NCBI GenBank assembly: GCA_017471085.1
Contig: JAFUWW010000051.1
Span: 1 to 34,822 of the forward strand
Length of the DNA stretch: 34,822 nucleotides
Origin: Bacteroidales bacterium
GTDB taxonomy: Bacteria > Bacteroidota > Bacteroidia > Bacteroidales > UBA932
Reading direction: 5' to 3'
A program made the position numbers and the translations under genes. The notes under the pieces are model-generated. The model saw only the letters and a program-made list of their open reading frames with translations, did not search any database and was not told where the DNA came from. Below, piece by piece: positions 1 to 7,333 of the stretch. The number at the start of each line of letters is the position of its first letter. Within the stretch, counting starts at the first letter, position 1.

Positions 1-144
1 AGCGGCATGACGGAACTTGTTCGAGGACGTTACGGGCCGAAGGGCCGTAAAAGGACGAGTTGGACGTCAAGCGACCGCTGCGCCCCGTTTTGGGCCTCTG
101 ACCGAAGGACCATGCACTCCCCGCCGCTGCATCACCCGCCCTAA
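1..144 (+). other. Unassigned left edge with an open frame and a small hairpin
   Basis: Frame 1 is open from the window edge to a TAA at 142-144 (47 codons), but the predicted peptide is rich in Arg, Pro and Ser and matches no family I recognise. It could be the tail of a gene outside the window or chance. A hairpin lies at 30-50, with TTACGG pairing with CCGTAA and two further C-G pairs around a GAA loop. Bases 126-141 resemble the spacer part of the repeat array that follows, so the stop falls on the first repeat unit. Confidence 0.2.
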
Positions 145-441
145 AGCACACTTTCGCCCTTCCAAGCCCCATTTCGTGCTTTAGTCATACCTGCACACCC
201 GCCCTAAAGCACACTTTCGCCCTTCCAGGCCGCATTTCGTGCTTTAGTCATACCTGCACATCCGCTTTAAAGCACACTTTCGCCCTTCCAAGCCCCATTT
301 CGTGCTTTAGTCATACCTGCATCACCCGCACTAAAGCACACTTTTGCCCTTCCAGGCCGCATTTCGTGCTTTAGTCATACCTGCACACCTGCTCTAAAGC
401 ACACTTTCGCTCTCCCAGACCCTATTTCGTGCTTTAGCCAC
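126..441. repeat. Five-copy tandem array of 63-base hairpin repeats
   Basis: Five units begin near 141, 204, 267, 331 and 394, at a spacing of 63 bases (64 once). Each has a perfect 9-base inverted repeat, CTAAAGCAC paired with GTGCTTTAG (the third unit starts TTAAAGCAC), around a loop of about 26 bases. Units are joined by a spacer starting TCATACCTGCA. Loops alternate: units 1 and 3 carry CCAAGCCCC, units 2 and 4 carry CCAGGCCGC, and unit 5 has diverged, so the array seems to have grown by duplication of a two-unit block. No open reading frame explains the period. It is not a CRISPR array because the loops are near-identical and the spacers are not unique. Function unknown; a REP/BIME-like intergenic element is the closest analogy. 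Confidence 0.85.
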
Positions 442-470
442 AATTCGCGTGGCACTAGAACACGCAAATT
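442..470. repeat. Hairpin at the end of the repeat array
   Basis: AATTCGCGTG (442-451) pairs with CACGCAAATT (461-470) with one imperfect position, which becomes a G-U wobble in a minus-strand transcript. It sits directly after the fifth array unit but has a different stem sequence. A further half-site GCTTTAG lies at 475-481. It could be a boundary of the array or a separate element. Confidence 0.4.
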
Positions 471-511
471 GACAGCTTTAGCCGCATATCAGGACGAGGC
501 AGCCCAAAAAG

Positions 512-554
512 AAAACAGACAAACTGCCGATTTTGATAATTTGTCTGTTTTTTG
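512..554 (+). terminator. Rho-independent terminator-like hairpin
   Basis: A perfect 12-base stem, AAAACAGACAAA (512-523) with TTTGTCTGTTTT (540-551), encloses a 16-base loop and runs into a T tract on the plus strand. The gene it would terminate is not evident; it may end transcription arriving from the left edge. The flanking A tract would also allow it to act on the minus strand. Confidence 0.6.
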
Positions 555-600
555 CATCATTACCTCATTACCTGTTTTGACGGCGGCGGTGCCTTCTTCA

Positions 601-661
601 AAAAAATATAAAAAAAGAGGATGTATTCTTTGGAAAAGTCTTAGAATACACCCTCTTTTTT
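601..661 (-). terminator. Terminator of tRNA-Asn
   Basis: An 18-base stem (613-630 with 644-661) has one non-Watson-Crick position, A622 against C652, which becomes a U-G wobble on the minus strand. On that strand the stem is followed by a long T-rich run (complement of 601-612). It begins right after the tRNA-Asn 3' end, so it most likely terminates that transcript. Confidence 0.7.
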
Positions 662-662
662 G

Positions 663-736
663 CTCCCCAGCTAGGACTTGAACCTAGGACCCCCTGATTA
701 ACAGTCAGGTGCTCTAACCAACTGAGCTACTGAGGA
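663..736 (-). tRNA. tRNA-Asn (anticodon GTT)
   Basis: The 74-base minus-strand sequence folds into a complete cloverleaf. The acceptor stem pairs TCCTCAG with CTGGGGA and leaves G73 as discriminator, as is usual for tRNA-Asn. The anticodon arm is CTGACTGTTAATCAG with GTT at its centre, and the T arm contains GGTTCAAGTCC. CCA is not encoded after the discriminator, so it must be added after transcription. A well-formed Bacteroidota promoter lies upstream at 780-810 and a terminator directly follows. Confidence 0.96.
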
Positions 737-779
737 ATTTTTCACTGTTTCCAGTGCCCGTGTTTTCCGTTCGGGATTG

Positions 780-810
780 CAAAGGTACAACCTTTTTTGG
801 ATTCTCCAAA
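780..810 (-). promoter_or_regulatory. Promoter of tRNA-Asn
   Basis: Read on the minus strand, TTTG (810-807) is followed after exactly 19 bases by TACCTTTG (787-780), matching the Bacteroidota primary sigma factor pattern TTTG-N19-TAnnTTTG. Transcription would start about 35-40 bases before the mature tRNA end at 736. Confidence 0.75.
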
Positions 811-830
811 GGATTTCGGAAATTTTTTTC

Positions 831-838
831 TAAATTTG
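831..838 (+). promoter_or_regulatory. -7 box upstream of the HU-domain gene
   Basis: TAAATTTG fits the Bacteroidota -7 pattern TAnnTTTG and lies 30 bases before the start codon at 869. No convincing -33 TTTG lies 19 bases upstream. This is the likely promoter for the plus-strand series that runs to 8610. Confidence 0.5.
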
Positions 839-868
839 TACGATTAACCTTGTAACAGCCCTTCTGCG

Positions 869-2020
869 ATGGATATCGACCTGCTTGCTAAAATGGTGAA
901 AGAAGTGATCTTGGATCATGATGCCGTCACTTTGCCCGGTGTGGGTAGTTTTGTGGCGGAGCTGGTGCCCGCTTCCTTTGCCGACAAAGGCTATACCATC
1001 CATCCGCCTTATCGCCGGCTTTATTTTTCACCCCGGCAGGGCAGTGATACGCTCCTGACAGACCTCTACGCCCGGTCCAACAACGTTTCGGACTCCGACG
1101 CAACGCGTATCCTGGTAGAGTTCCTCACGGAGATGAAAGAAGTGCTGAAGGTGCGTAAAACCATCGTTTTCCCTGGCCTGGGCCGTTTAAGGGCCACCCG
1201 CGAGAACCATTTCTTTTTTGTGGCCGATGAAGACCTGGACATCTATCCCGCCGGTTTCGGCCTTGCCCCTATTTCTCTCAAGACACACGAGGAAACGAAG
1301 GAAGAAGTGGAAGAAGCCGTCACCTCCCTGGCCGATATGCTCGCCACCCCTGCTCCGGCAGAGGAAGAACCGGCAGCTGCGGCTCCCGCCCCTATTATAG
1401 AGGTCCCGGCAAAGGAAGATGCCCCTGCTCCCGTAGAGGAGGGGGCGGCCTCTGAGGAACCTGTAGAGGAAGTTGCCCCTGCTCCTAATGTCGGCATGGA
1501 GGAACCCTTGGCGGAAGAGGAGCACATGGCAGGCATGGAGGAGCCCGGGGCGGTGGAAGGACCCGCATCTGTGGTGGCTGTGCCTGATTTGGAAGAAGGG
1601 CCTGCGCCCTTGGAGGAGATTCAAGAACAAACAGCCGCAGAAGAAGAACCGGAAGAGCTGGTGATTTTGGCCGATGACCAACCGGATCCGGCGCTGGCTC
1701 CAGCTGCGGAGGCAGTTGTGCCAGAAGAACCGGTCACAGTGGTGCAGGAAGTTCCTATTGCAACACTGAGCGCGGTTCCAATGGCGGAAATGCCGGAAGG
1801 ATCGGCTGCCAATGGGCTCGAAGAGCTGAAGGCCAAGGAGAGCGCGGTTCCGGAGCGGAAAAAACCGGGTTTCTGGGCGGTGTGCCTGCGAGTTTTCGTA
1901 ATACTTTTGATCATTGCCGTGGTCCTGCTCATCGCCTTGGCGGTGGTGGGCCGTGTGGCTCCTGAATGGCTGGATTCTTTCCTTTATTCGGCCGATGAAC
2001 TTGAAATTCTCCACAATTAG
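869..2020 (+). CDS. HU/CCDC81-type domain protein with a C-terminal membrane anchor
   Basis: 383 residues. The first ~130 residues resemble the prokaryotic HU/CCDC81-type DNA-binding domains found in Bacteroidota (VTLPGVGSFVAEL near the N-terminus, then a second half with KTIVFPGLGRLRAT). Residues ~140-330 are a low-complexity linker rich in Pro, Glu, Ala and Val, strongly acidic. A basic stretch (PERKKPG) precedes a hydrophobic helix at about 335-360, and ~23 residues follow it. Family members I know often end in a SPOR domain, which binds peptidoglycan; none is visible here. Inferred topology: cytoplasmic HU domain tethered to the inner membrane by a long acidic linker. It is first in a plus-strand series and 30 bases ahead of the thioesterase gene. 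DNA binding is inferred from the family. Confidence 0.75.
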   Translation: MDIDLLAKMVKEVILDHDAVTLPGVGSFVAELVPASFADKGYTIHPPYRRLYFSPRQGSDTLLTDLYARSNNVSDSDATRILVEFLTEMKEVLKVRKTIVFPGLGRLRATRENHFFFVADEDLDIYPAGFGLAPISLKTHEETKEEVEEAVTSLADMLATPAPAEEEPAAAAPAPIIEVPAKEDAPAPVEEGAASEEPVEEVAPAPNVGMEEPLAEEEHMAGMEEPGAVEGPASVVAVPDLEEGPAPLEEIQEQTAAEEEPEELVILADDQPDPALAPAAEAVVPEEPVTVVQEVPIATLSAVPMAEMPEGSAANGLEELKAKESAVPERKKPGFWAVCLRVFVILLIIAVVLLIALAVVGRVAPEWLDSFLYSADELEILHN

Positions 2021-2050
2021 CCGTATCTTCGCACCCGGAAAAGTAAGTGT

Positions 2051-2806
2051 ATGATGAAACCGGTAAGAAGAGAAGGATATAAATTTTGCCAAAACCTGGA
2101 AGTCCCGTGCTACCAAACCGATGCGGCCATGGCCATGAAGCCGGCTGCGTTCATGGATGTAGCTCAGGAAATCGCCTACTGGGCGGCTCAGGAGCTGGGT
2201 TTTGGATACGATACCCTGCATATCCACCATATCGCCTGGGTTCTTTCCCGGATGCATATCCATTTCGAAAACATGCCTTCCTGGCGGGACAATGCCGTGC
2301 TCCGCACCTGGCACAAAGGGGCCGACGGGCTCTTCTACGTGCGCGATTTCGAACTGCTGGACGAGGCAGGCAACCGCACCGTCGCTGCCACCAGTTCCTG
2401 GGTGGTCATCGATGAACGTACCCGCCGGTTCGTCCGTCCGGAAGACCTGTCAGACCTTATGCAGATCGATTACGAGGTGGAAGATGCCATCGCGGAGCGC
2501 AGCCCGAAGGTGACGCTGCCCAAAGGACAGGAGCCGGAACCGGCAGGGGAACATACCGTAGTCTATTCGGATATCGACCTTATCGGTCATACCAACAATG
2601 CCCGTTATATGGTCTGGGCCATGGACTGCCTTCCCCTGGAGGTGGTGCAGGGCCGGCGGGTGAAAGACGCTTATATCAATTTCAACAAGGAAACCACTCC
2701 CGGTACCACAGTGCAGCTTTTCCGGCTGCAGGAGTCGGAAGACGTCTGGTTCGTAGAGGGAAGGGTGGAAGGAAAGCCCTGTTTCGTGGTTCGTTTAGAG
2801 TTTTAG
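2051..2806 (+). CDS. Acyl-ACP thioesterase
   Basis: 251 residues, the usual length of bacterial FatA/FatB-like thioesterases. These hydrolyse acyl-ACP to release free fatty acids in the cytoplasm through a double hotdog fold. The first hotdog spans about residues 10-135 (FMDVAQEIAYWAAQELGFG, then WHKGADGLFYVRDFEL). The second carries YSDIDLIGHTNNARYM, matching the conserved Asp/Asn-His active-site stretch of the family. Two adjacent ATG codons at 2051 and 2054 are equally possible starts. The stop is three bases before the next start, so co-translation with the transporter gene is likely. Confidence 0.88.
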   Translation: MMKPVRREGYKFCQNLEVPCYQTDAAMAMKPAAFMDVAQEIAYWAAQELGFGYDTLHIHHIAWVLSRMHIHFENMPSWRDNAVLRTWHKGADGLFYVRDFELLDEAGNRTVAATSSWVVIDERTRRFVRPEDLSDLMQIDYEVEDAIAERSPKVTLPKGQEPEPAGEHTVVYSDIDLIGHTNNARYMVWAMDCLPLEVVQGRRVKDAYINFNKETTPGTTVQLFRLQESEDVWFVEGRVEGKPCFVVRLEF

Positions 2807-2809
2807 CCT

Positions 2810-4495
2810 ATGCATGATCTGTTCTTCGGAAATGGCGTCGCCCATTCCATCCTGCTGCTGGCTCTGGTCATCGGTACCGGCCTGTATCTGGGCCGTTTTA
2901 AAGTTAAAGGCATTTCCCTGGGATCTACCTGGATCCTGTTCATGGGAATCCTCATGGGCCATCTCGGCTTCGAGGTGCAGCCGGATATGCTGCACTTCGT
3001 GAAAGAATTCGGCCTCATCCTGTTCGTATTCTCCATCGGCCTTCAGGTGGGTCCCGGTTTCTTCCATTCGTTCAAGAGCGGCGGTGTGAAGATGAATCTG
3101 CTGGCTGCCATGAACATCCTTCTGGCTGTGGTGGTGACCTGGGCTATCTCGGCCATCAGCGGGGAAGACCTTAAAACCATGGTGGGCGTGATGTCAGGCG
3201 CCGTTACCAATACGCCGGGACTGGGCGCCGCCCAGCAGACCTTCGTGGATGTGGCATCGGCCAACGGCGGCAATGCACTGGCCGCCAGCGAAGCTTCGGC
3301 ATCCCTGGCATCGGCCTATGCGGTGGCTTACCCGATGGGCGTAATCGGTGTCATCCTGGTGATCCTGCTGTTCAAGGGTGTCTTCAAAATCGACCATCAG
3401 AAGGAACTGGAGGCCATCAAGGCAGGGGAAAGCGACGAAGCCACGGCCAGGCGCATGCATGTGGCGGTGGAGAATCCGGCCATCTTCGGAAAAAAACTGG
3501 TCGATGTGCTGCAGGAGTTCGGCGGCGATTTTGTCGTCTCCCGTATCATGAAAAAGGAAAAAATCCTGTTTCCCTCCGGCGATACGATGCTGGAGGAAGG
3601 AGACAAACTGCTGATCGTGACCTCGCAGCAGGAGGTGGACCGCGTCCGGATTCTGTTCGGAGAGGAAGTGCCCATGCACCAGCAGGACTGGGTGGAAAAA
3701 GACCACCACATGGTCACCCGACGCATCGTGGTCACCAAATCCTCCCTTACCGGCAAGAAGCTGAGGGATCTTCATTTCCGCAGTGCTTACGGCGTGAGCG
3801 TCACGCGTGTAATCCGCTCCGGTGTGGAACTGGTGGCCAGTCCGGACCTGTATATCCAGGTGGGAGACGGCCTCCTGTGCGTGGGAACGGAAAAGAACAT
3901 CGAACATCTGGCCGCCAAGGTGGGCAATTCCAACGATGCGCTTAACAAACCCAACCTGGTGCCCATTTTCCTGGGTATCGTGGTGGGGATCATTTTCGGG
4001 TCCATTCCCATCCGTTTCCCGGGCATTCCCCAGGCTATCAAACTGGGTCTGGCCGGCGGTCCGCTGATCATTGCCATCCTGCTGGGACACTTCGGTCCGA
4101 AATACAAGATTACCACTTATACGACGGCCAGTGCCAACCTGATGATCCGGGAAATCGGCATTTCGCTGTTCCTGGCGGCGGTAGGCCTTGGTGCCGGCGC
4201 CGATTTCTGGAGTTCCATCGTTGGCGGCGGTTACTGGTGGATCCTTTACGGCGCCCTCATCACCCTTGTCCCGCTGTGCATCACGTTCGTGGTGGCCCGC
4301 GCATTCTGCAAGCTCAATTTCTTCCAGATCCTGGGTCTCATCAGCGGTTCCTGCACCAATCCGCCGGTGCTGGCATTCGCCCAGGGCATGTACGGAAGCG
4401 ACTATACCTCCGTGAATTACGCTACTGTATATCCACTTTCCATGTTCCTCCGGGTGCTTGTCGCCCAGGTGCTCATCCTCATTGCGCTTACCTGA
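2810..4495 (+). CDS. YidE/AspT-family putative transporter with two TrkA-C domains
   Basis: 561 residues with the layout of the YidE/YbjL/AspT (AAE) transporter family: about five membrane helices in residues 8-190, two cytoplasmic TrkA-C (RCK_C) domains at roughly 210-290 and 295-375, and a second membrane block of about five helices to the C-terminus. The repeat signatures SGAVTNTPGLGAAQ (first half) and SGSCTNPPVLAFAQ (second half) are the duplicated conserved motifs of the family. AspT exchanges aspartate and alanine, but the substrates of most relatives, and of this one, are unknown. The gene sits 3 bases after the thioesterase gene and 1 base before the Nudix start. Confidence 0.88.
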   Translation: MHDLFFGNGVAHSILLLALVIGTGLYLGRFKVKGISLGSTWILFMGILMGHLGFEVQPDMLHFVKEFGLILFVFSIGLQVGPGFFHSFKSGGVKMNLLAAMNILLAVVVTWAISAISGEDLKTMVGVMSGAVTNTPGLGAAQQTFVDVASANGGNALAASEASASLASAYAVAYPMGVIGVILVILLFKGVFKIDHQKELEAIKAGESDEATARRMHVAVENPAIFGKKLVDVLQEFGGDFVVSRIMKKEKILFPSGDTMLEEGDKLLIVTSQQEVDRVRILFGEEVPMHQQDWVEKDHHMVTRRIVVTKSSLTGKKLRDLHFRSAYGVSVTRVIRSGVELVASPDLYIQVGDGLLCVGTEKNIEHLAAKVGNSNDALNKPNLVPIFLGIVVGIIFGSIPIRFPGIPQAIKLGLAGGPLIIAILLGHFGPKYKITTYTTASANLMIREIGISLFLAAVGLGAGADFWSSIVGGGYWWILYGALITLVPLCITFVVARAFCKLNFFQILGLISGSCTNPPVLAFAQGMYGSDYTSVNYATVYPLSMFLRVLVAQVLILIALT

Positions 4496-4496
4496 T

Positions 4497-5087
4497 ATGA
4501 TGGACTTAGTATACCCCTCCGGTCCGGCGCCTGTCTATCCCCGCCCTTCGGTGGACCATCCCGGCAGGGAAGCCATAGCGGGAGATGAGATGCTGCCGCT
4601 CATCGAGCCGTCCGGCCTGGTGTACGGCCAGGCTTCCAGGGCGTATTGCCACAGCGGAGCCCGTGTGCTGCACCCCGTCGTCCACCTGCACCTGATCGAC
4701 AGGGAAGGCCGGATCTACCTCCAGAAAAGGTCGATGGCCAAAGACCTGCTGCCCGGATACTGGGACACGGCCGTAGGGGGACATGTCTCCTATGGAGAAC
4801 TGGCCCAGGAGACGCTTTTCCGTGAAGCCGGGGAAGAGCTGGGCCTGCATGCTTTCAATCCCGTTTTCCTGGGTACCAACATCTGGGAAACCCAGCGGGA
4901 CCGGGAATTCGTGTTCGTCTTTGCCGCCGTGGGCCATCCGGACCTTGCCCCCGACAATGCGGAAGTTTCCGAAGGCCGTTGGTGGACGCCGGCCCAGCTG
5001 GAGGATGCGATGGGCAAACACATCCTTACCCCCAATTTCGAATCGGAGTATTCCGCCATCCGGGAGCGCCTTCAGGCGCTTTTATAG
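4497..5087 (+). CDS. Nudix hydrolase
   Basis: 196 residues. The Nudix box lies at about residues 94-117: GGHVSYGELAQETLFREAGE followed by ELGL, fitting Gx5Ex7REUxEExGU with all metal-binding glutamates present. The fold family cleaves nucleoside diphosphates linked to another group; the arrangement (QKRSMAKDLLPGYWD before the box) resembles YfcD and isopentenyl-diphosphate isomerase-like members. The substrate cannot be assigned. I chose the ATG at 4497, two bases after the transporter stop; the ATG at 4500 is the alternative. The longer open frame from 4458 overlaps the transporter and is unlikely to be used. Confidence 0.87.
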   Translation: MMDLVYPSGPAPVYPRPSVDHPGREAIAGDEMLPLIEPSGLVYGQASRAYCHSGARVLHPVVHLHLIDREGRIYLQKRSMAKDLLPGYWDTAVGGHVSYGELAQETLFREAGEELGLHAFNPVFLGTNIWETQRDREFVFVFAAVGHPDLAPDNAEVSEGRWWTPAQLEDAMGKHILTPNFESEYSAIRERLQALL

Positions 5088-5122
5088 GAAATCCCGCAAA
5101 AAAGCCGTACCTTTACAAGGTT

Positions 5123-7333
5123 ATGGCAACAGATATCGACAAATTTGTACACGACCAGCTGTCGGTGTGGCCGGCGGTGGCCGCCAAATACCGTGCGCTC
5201 AAGGCCACCCGTACCCGCACGCTTCCCTTTGGCGGCATCCTGGTCACGCTGCAGTCCAATCCCGGGCGGCTGCCCATCTTCGACCACGGCTGTCCGCTGT
5301 GTGAAGAGAATTACATGGAGCATCAGCATACCCTCCCTTTCGAGGGCAGGAAAGGGCGCAAGTACAATATTCTGGTGAACCGGGCTCCCATCTTCCCCAA
5401 TCATCTGGTCATCACGCGCGATATCCACGTTCCGCAGACCATCTGGCACCGTTTTCCCGACATGCTGGACCTGTCGGCCGCACTCGGCGATTACATCGTC
5501 TTCTACAACAGCCCCAACAGCGGAACCACCGTTCCCGGGCATGCCCATTTCCAGGCCTGCCCCAAGGGGTATATGCCCCTGGAAAGGGCTGCGGACAGGC
5601 TGCTCAGGGCCGTTTCCGCCGCCGGTGGCACCGTCCCGGCGTCCTGCGAGGCAGACCTGGCCTATGTGACGTCGGTCCGCGACGCCCAGCTGTTCCATTA
5701 CAGGCATTTCATGCGCGGGGTGTTCCTGCTTCGGGCCACCACGGCCAAGTCCATGGCCAAAATGTTCTACCGGCTTCTGGACTGTGAAACCCTTGCGGGC
5801 GAAGAGACGGAACCCCGCTTCAACGCTTTCACCTGGTGCAGTGAAGGGGAGTATCGCGCCTTCGTAACCATGCGCGGGGAAGCCCTGCCCCGTCGTTTCT
5901 TTGCGGAAGGGGAAGATAATATCTCCATCCGCCCCGGCTGTGCCGACATGGCCGGTTTCGTGGTAGTCCCTGAGGAGAAGGACTTCGACCGCATTACTCC
6001 GGAGATCCTGCAGGAAATTCTGGACGATGTCTCCATCTCCGAAGCGGAGGAGGAGCGTCTCCTGTGGCGCCTGGTGCGGACCCAGCCCAAACTGGAAGTG
6101 GGCATCATGGCGGCGCCGGAGATTACCTTCGAGATCATTTCCGACGGCGCCGGTCCGCAGAAAGTATCCTATCGGGAAGGGAAGATCGACTACAACGGCA
6201 TGTTGTACGATGAACTCGTTTTCGAGGCGCCCTCCGTCTCCACCCTTTTCGCAGAGCCTTCCTTCGTCCTTTACGGCGTCACCATCGGCATAGGATTCCA
6301 CTGGGAAAGGAAGCAGGACGAGCGCTTTGCCGGCACGCTCAAGTTCATTGTCGACGGAGGTAAGGTGCAGGCGGTGAATCTTATCGGCGTGGAGGATTAC
6401 CTGCTGAGTGTCATCGCCTCAGAAATGAAGGCTACCGCTTCGCCGGAGTTCCTGAAAGCGCATGCCGTCATCTCCCGCTCCTGGGTGATGGCGCAGGTTG
6501 AGCGCCGCCGCTGCGGCCGGCCCGCCGTCACAGGCCCGTCCTTCAAAGGAACGCCTTCCCTCGTCACCTGGCTGGATTCCCGGCAGGCCGATGCTACCCC
6601 GGAAGGATCGGAAGTCCCGGAGGTGCGCCGCTGGTTCAACCATGAAGACCACCACAGATTCGATGTCTGCGCCGACGATCACTGCCAGCGTTACCAGGGA
6701 CTTACCTTCGTGGTAGGCGATGCCGCCCGGATGGCCATCGACGAAACCTGGGGCCAGGTGCTGCGCCATGAAGGGGAACTGGTAGACGCCCGTTTCTCCA
6801 AATGCTGCGGCGGGGTTACCGAACGCTTCAGCGCCGCCTGGGAAGACAAGGACTATCCCTACCTGACGGTGCATCCGGACCCCTGGTGCGATACCCGGGA
6901 CGATTCCGTACTTTCGCAGGTCCTGAACAGCTACGATCTGGAAACCAAAGATTTCCATGACTGGGAGGTGCGCTATGGCGTGGAGGAGCTTTCCGCCTTG
7001 GTGACGGAACGGTCCGGAGTGGACCTGGGGACGCTTACTTCCATCGACCCGCTGGAGAGAGGCGGGTCCGGGCGGATTACTCGGCTGCGACTCACGGGCA
7101 CAAAGGGCTCTTTGATAATCGGGAAAGAGCTGATTATCAGAAAGTACCTTTCCAGGAGCCACCTGTACAGCTCTTGGTTCGATGCTTCCTTCGAGGATGG
7201 TATGGTCGTTCTTCGGGGGCATGGCTGGGGGCATGGCGTGGGGCTCTGCCAGATCGGGGCCGCCGTCATGGCCGCATCCGGCAAGGGCTACCGTGAGATT
7301 CTTTCCTTCTATTATCCCGGTACCACATTATGA
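5123..7333 (+). CDS. DUF4922 - SpoIID/LytB fusion protein
   Basis: 736 residues from the ATG at 5123. The N-terminal ~320 residues are a DUF4922 domain, a HIT/GalT-like fold related to GDP-sugar phosphorylases, with CPLCEE near residue 57 and the HIT-like motif GHAHFQACPKG near 138. From about residue 325 (LEVGIM) a SpoIID/LytB-type domain follows. It contains VEDYLLSVIASEMKATA and KAHAVISRSW, and ends with GHGWGHGVGLCQIGAAVMA near residue 699, the signature of this family. SpoIID is a lytic transglycosylase acting on denuded glycan, and LytB is a modifier of the amidase LytC. No signal peptide is seen, which is odd for a wall-acting domain. A weak TACCTTTA lies at 5108-5115. The stop overlaps the start of the AmpG-like gene (ATGA at 7330-7333), suggesting translational coupling. 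Confidence 0.8.
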   Translation: MATDIDKFVHDQLSVWPAVAAKYRALKATRTRTLPFGGILVTLQSNPGRLPIFDHGCPLCEENYMEHQHTLPFEGRKGRKYNILVNRAPIFPNHLVITRDIHVPQTIWHRFPDMLDLSAALGDYIVFYNSPNSGTTVPGHAHFQACPKGYMPLERAADRLLRAVSAAGGTVPASCEADLAYVTSVRDAQLFHYRHFMRGVFLLRATTAKSMAKMFYRLLDCETLAGEETEPRFNAFTWCSEGEYRAFVTMRGEALPRRFFAEGEDNISIRPGCADMAGFVVVPEEKDFDRITPEILQEILDDVSISEAEEERLLWRLVRTQPKLEVGIMAAPEITFEIISDGAGPQKVSYREGKIDYNGMLYDELVFEAPSVSTLFAEPSFVLYGVTIGIGFHWERKQDERFAGTLKFIVDGGKVQAVNLIGVEDYLLSVIASEMKATASPEFLKAHAVISRSWVMAQVERRRCGRPAVTGPSFKGTPSLVTWLDSRQADATPEGSEVPEVRRWFNHEDHHRFDVCADDHCQRYQGLTFVVGDAARMAIDETWGQVLRHEGELVDARFSKCCGGVTERFSAAWEDKDYPYLTVHPDPWCDTRDDSVLSQVLNSYDLETKDFHDWEVRYGVEELSALVTERSGVDLGTLTSIDPLERGGSGRITRLRLTGTKGSLIIGKELIIRKYLSRSHLYSSWFDASFEDGMVVLRGHGWGHGVGLCQIGAAVMAASGKGYREILSFYYPGTTL

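Noticed and set aside
126..441. CRISPR array
   Set aside because: Units are 63 bases with near-identical loops and joining sequences; there are no unique spacers and no cas genes in the window.
469..681. 70-codon open frame before tRNA-Asn
   Set aside because: It runs through two terminator-like hairpins and into the tRNA gene; no family resemblance.
4458..4496. Upstream extension of the Nudix gene
   Set aside because: The extra residues overlap the transporter end and do not fit the family N-terminus; ATG 4497 directly follows the transporter stop.
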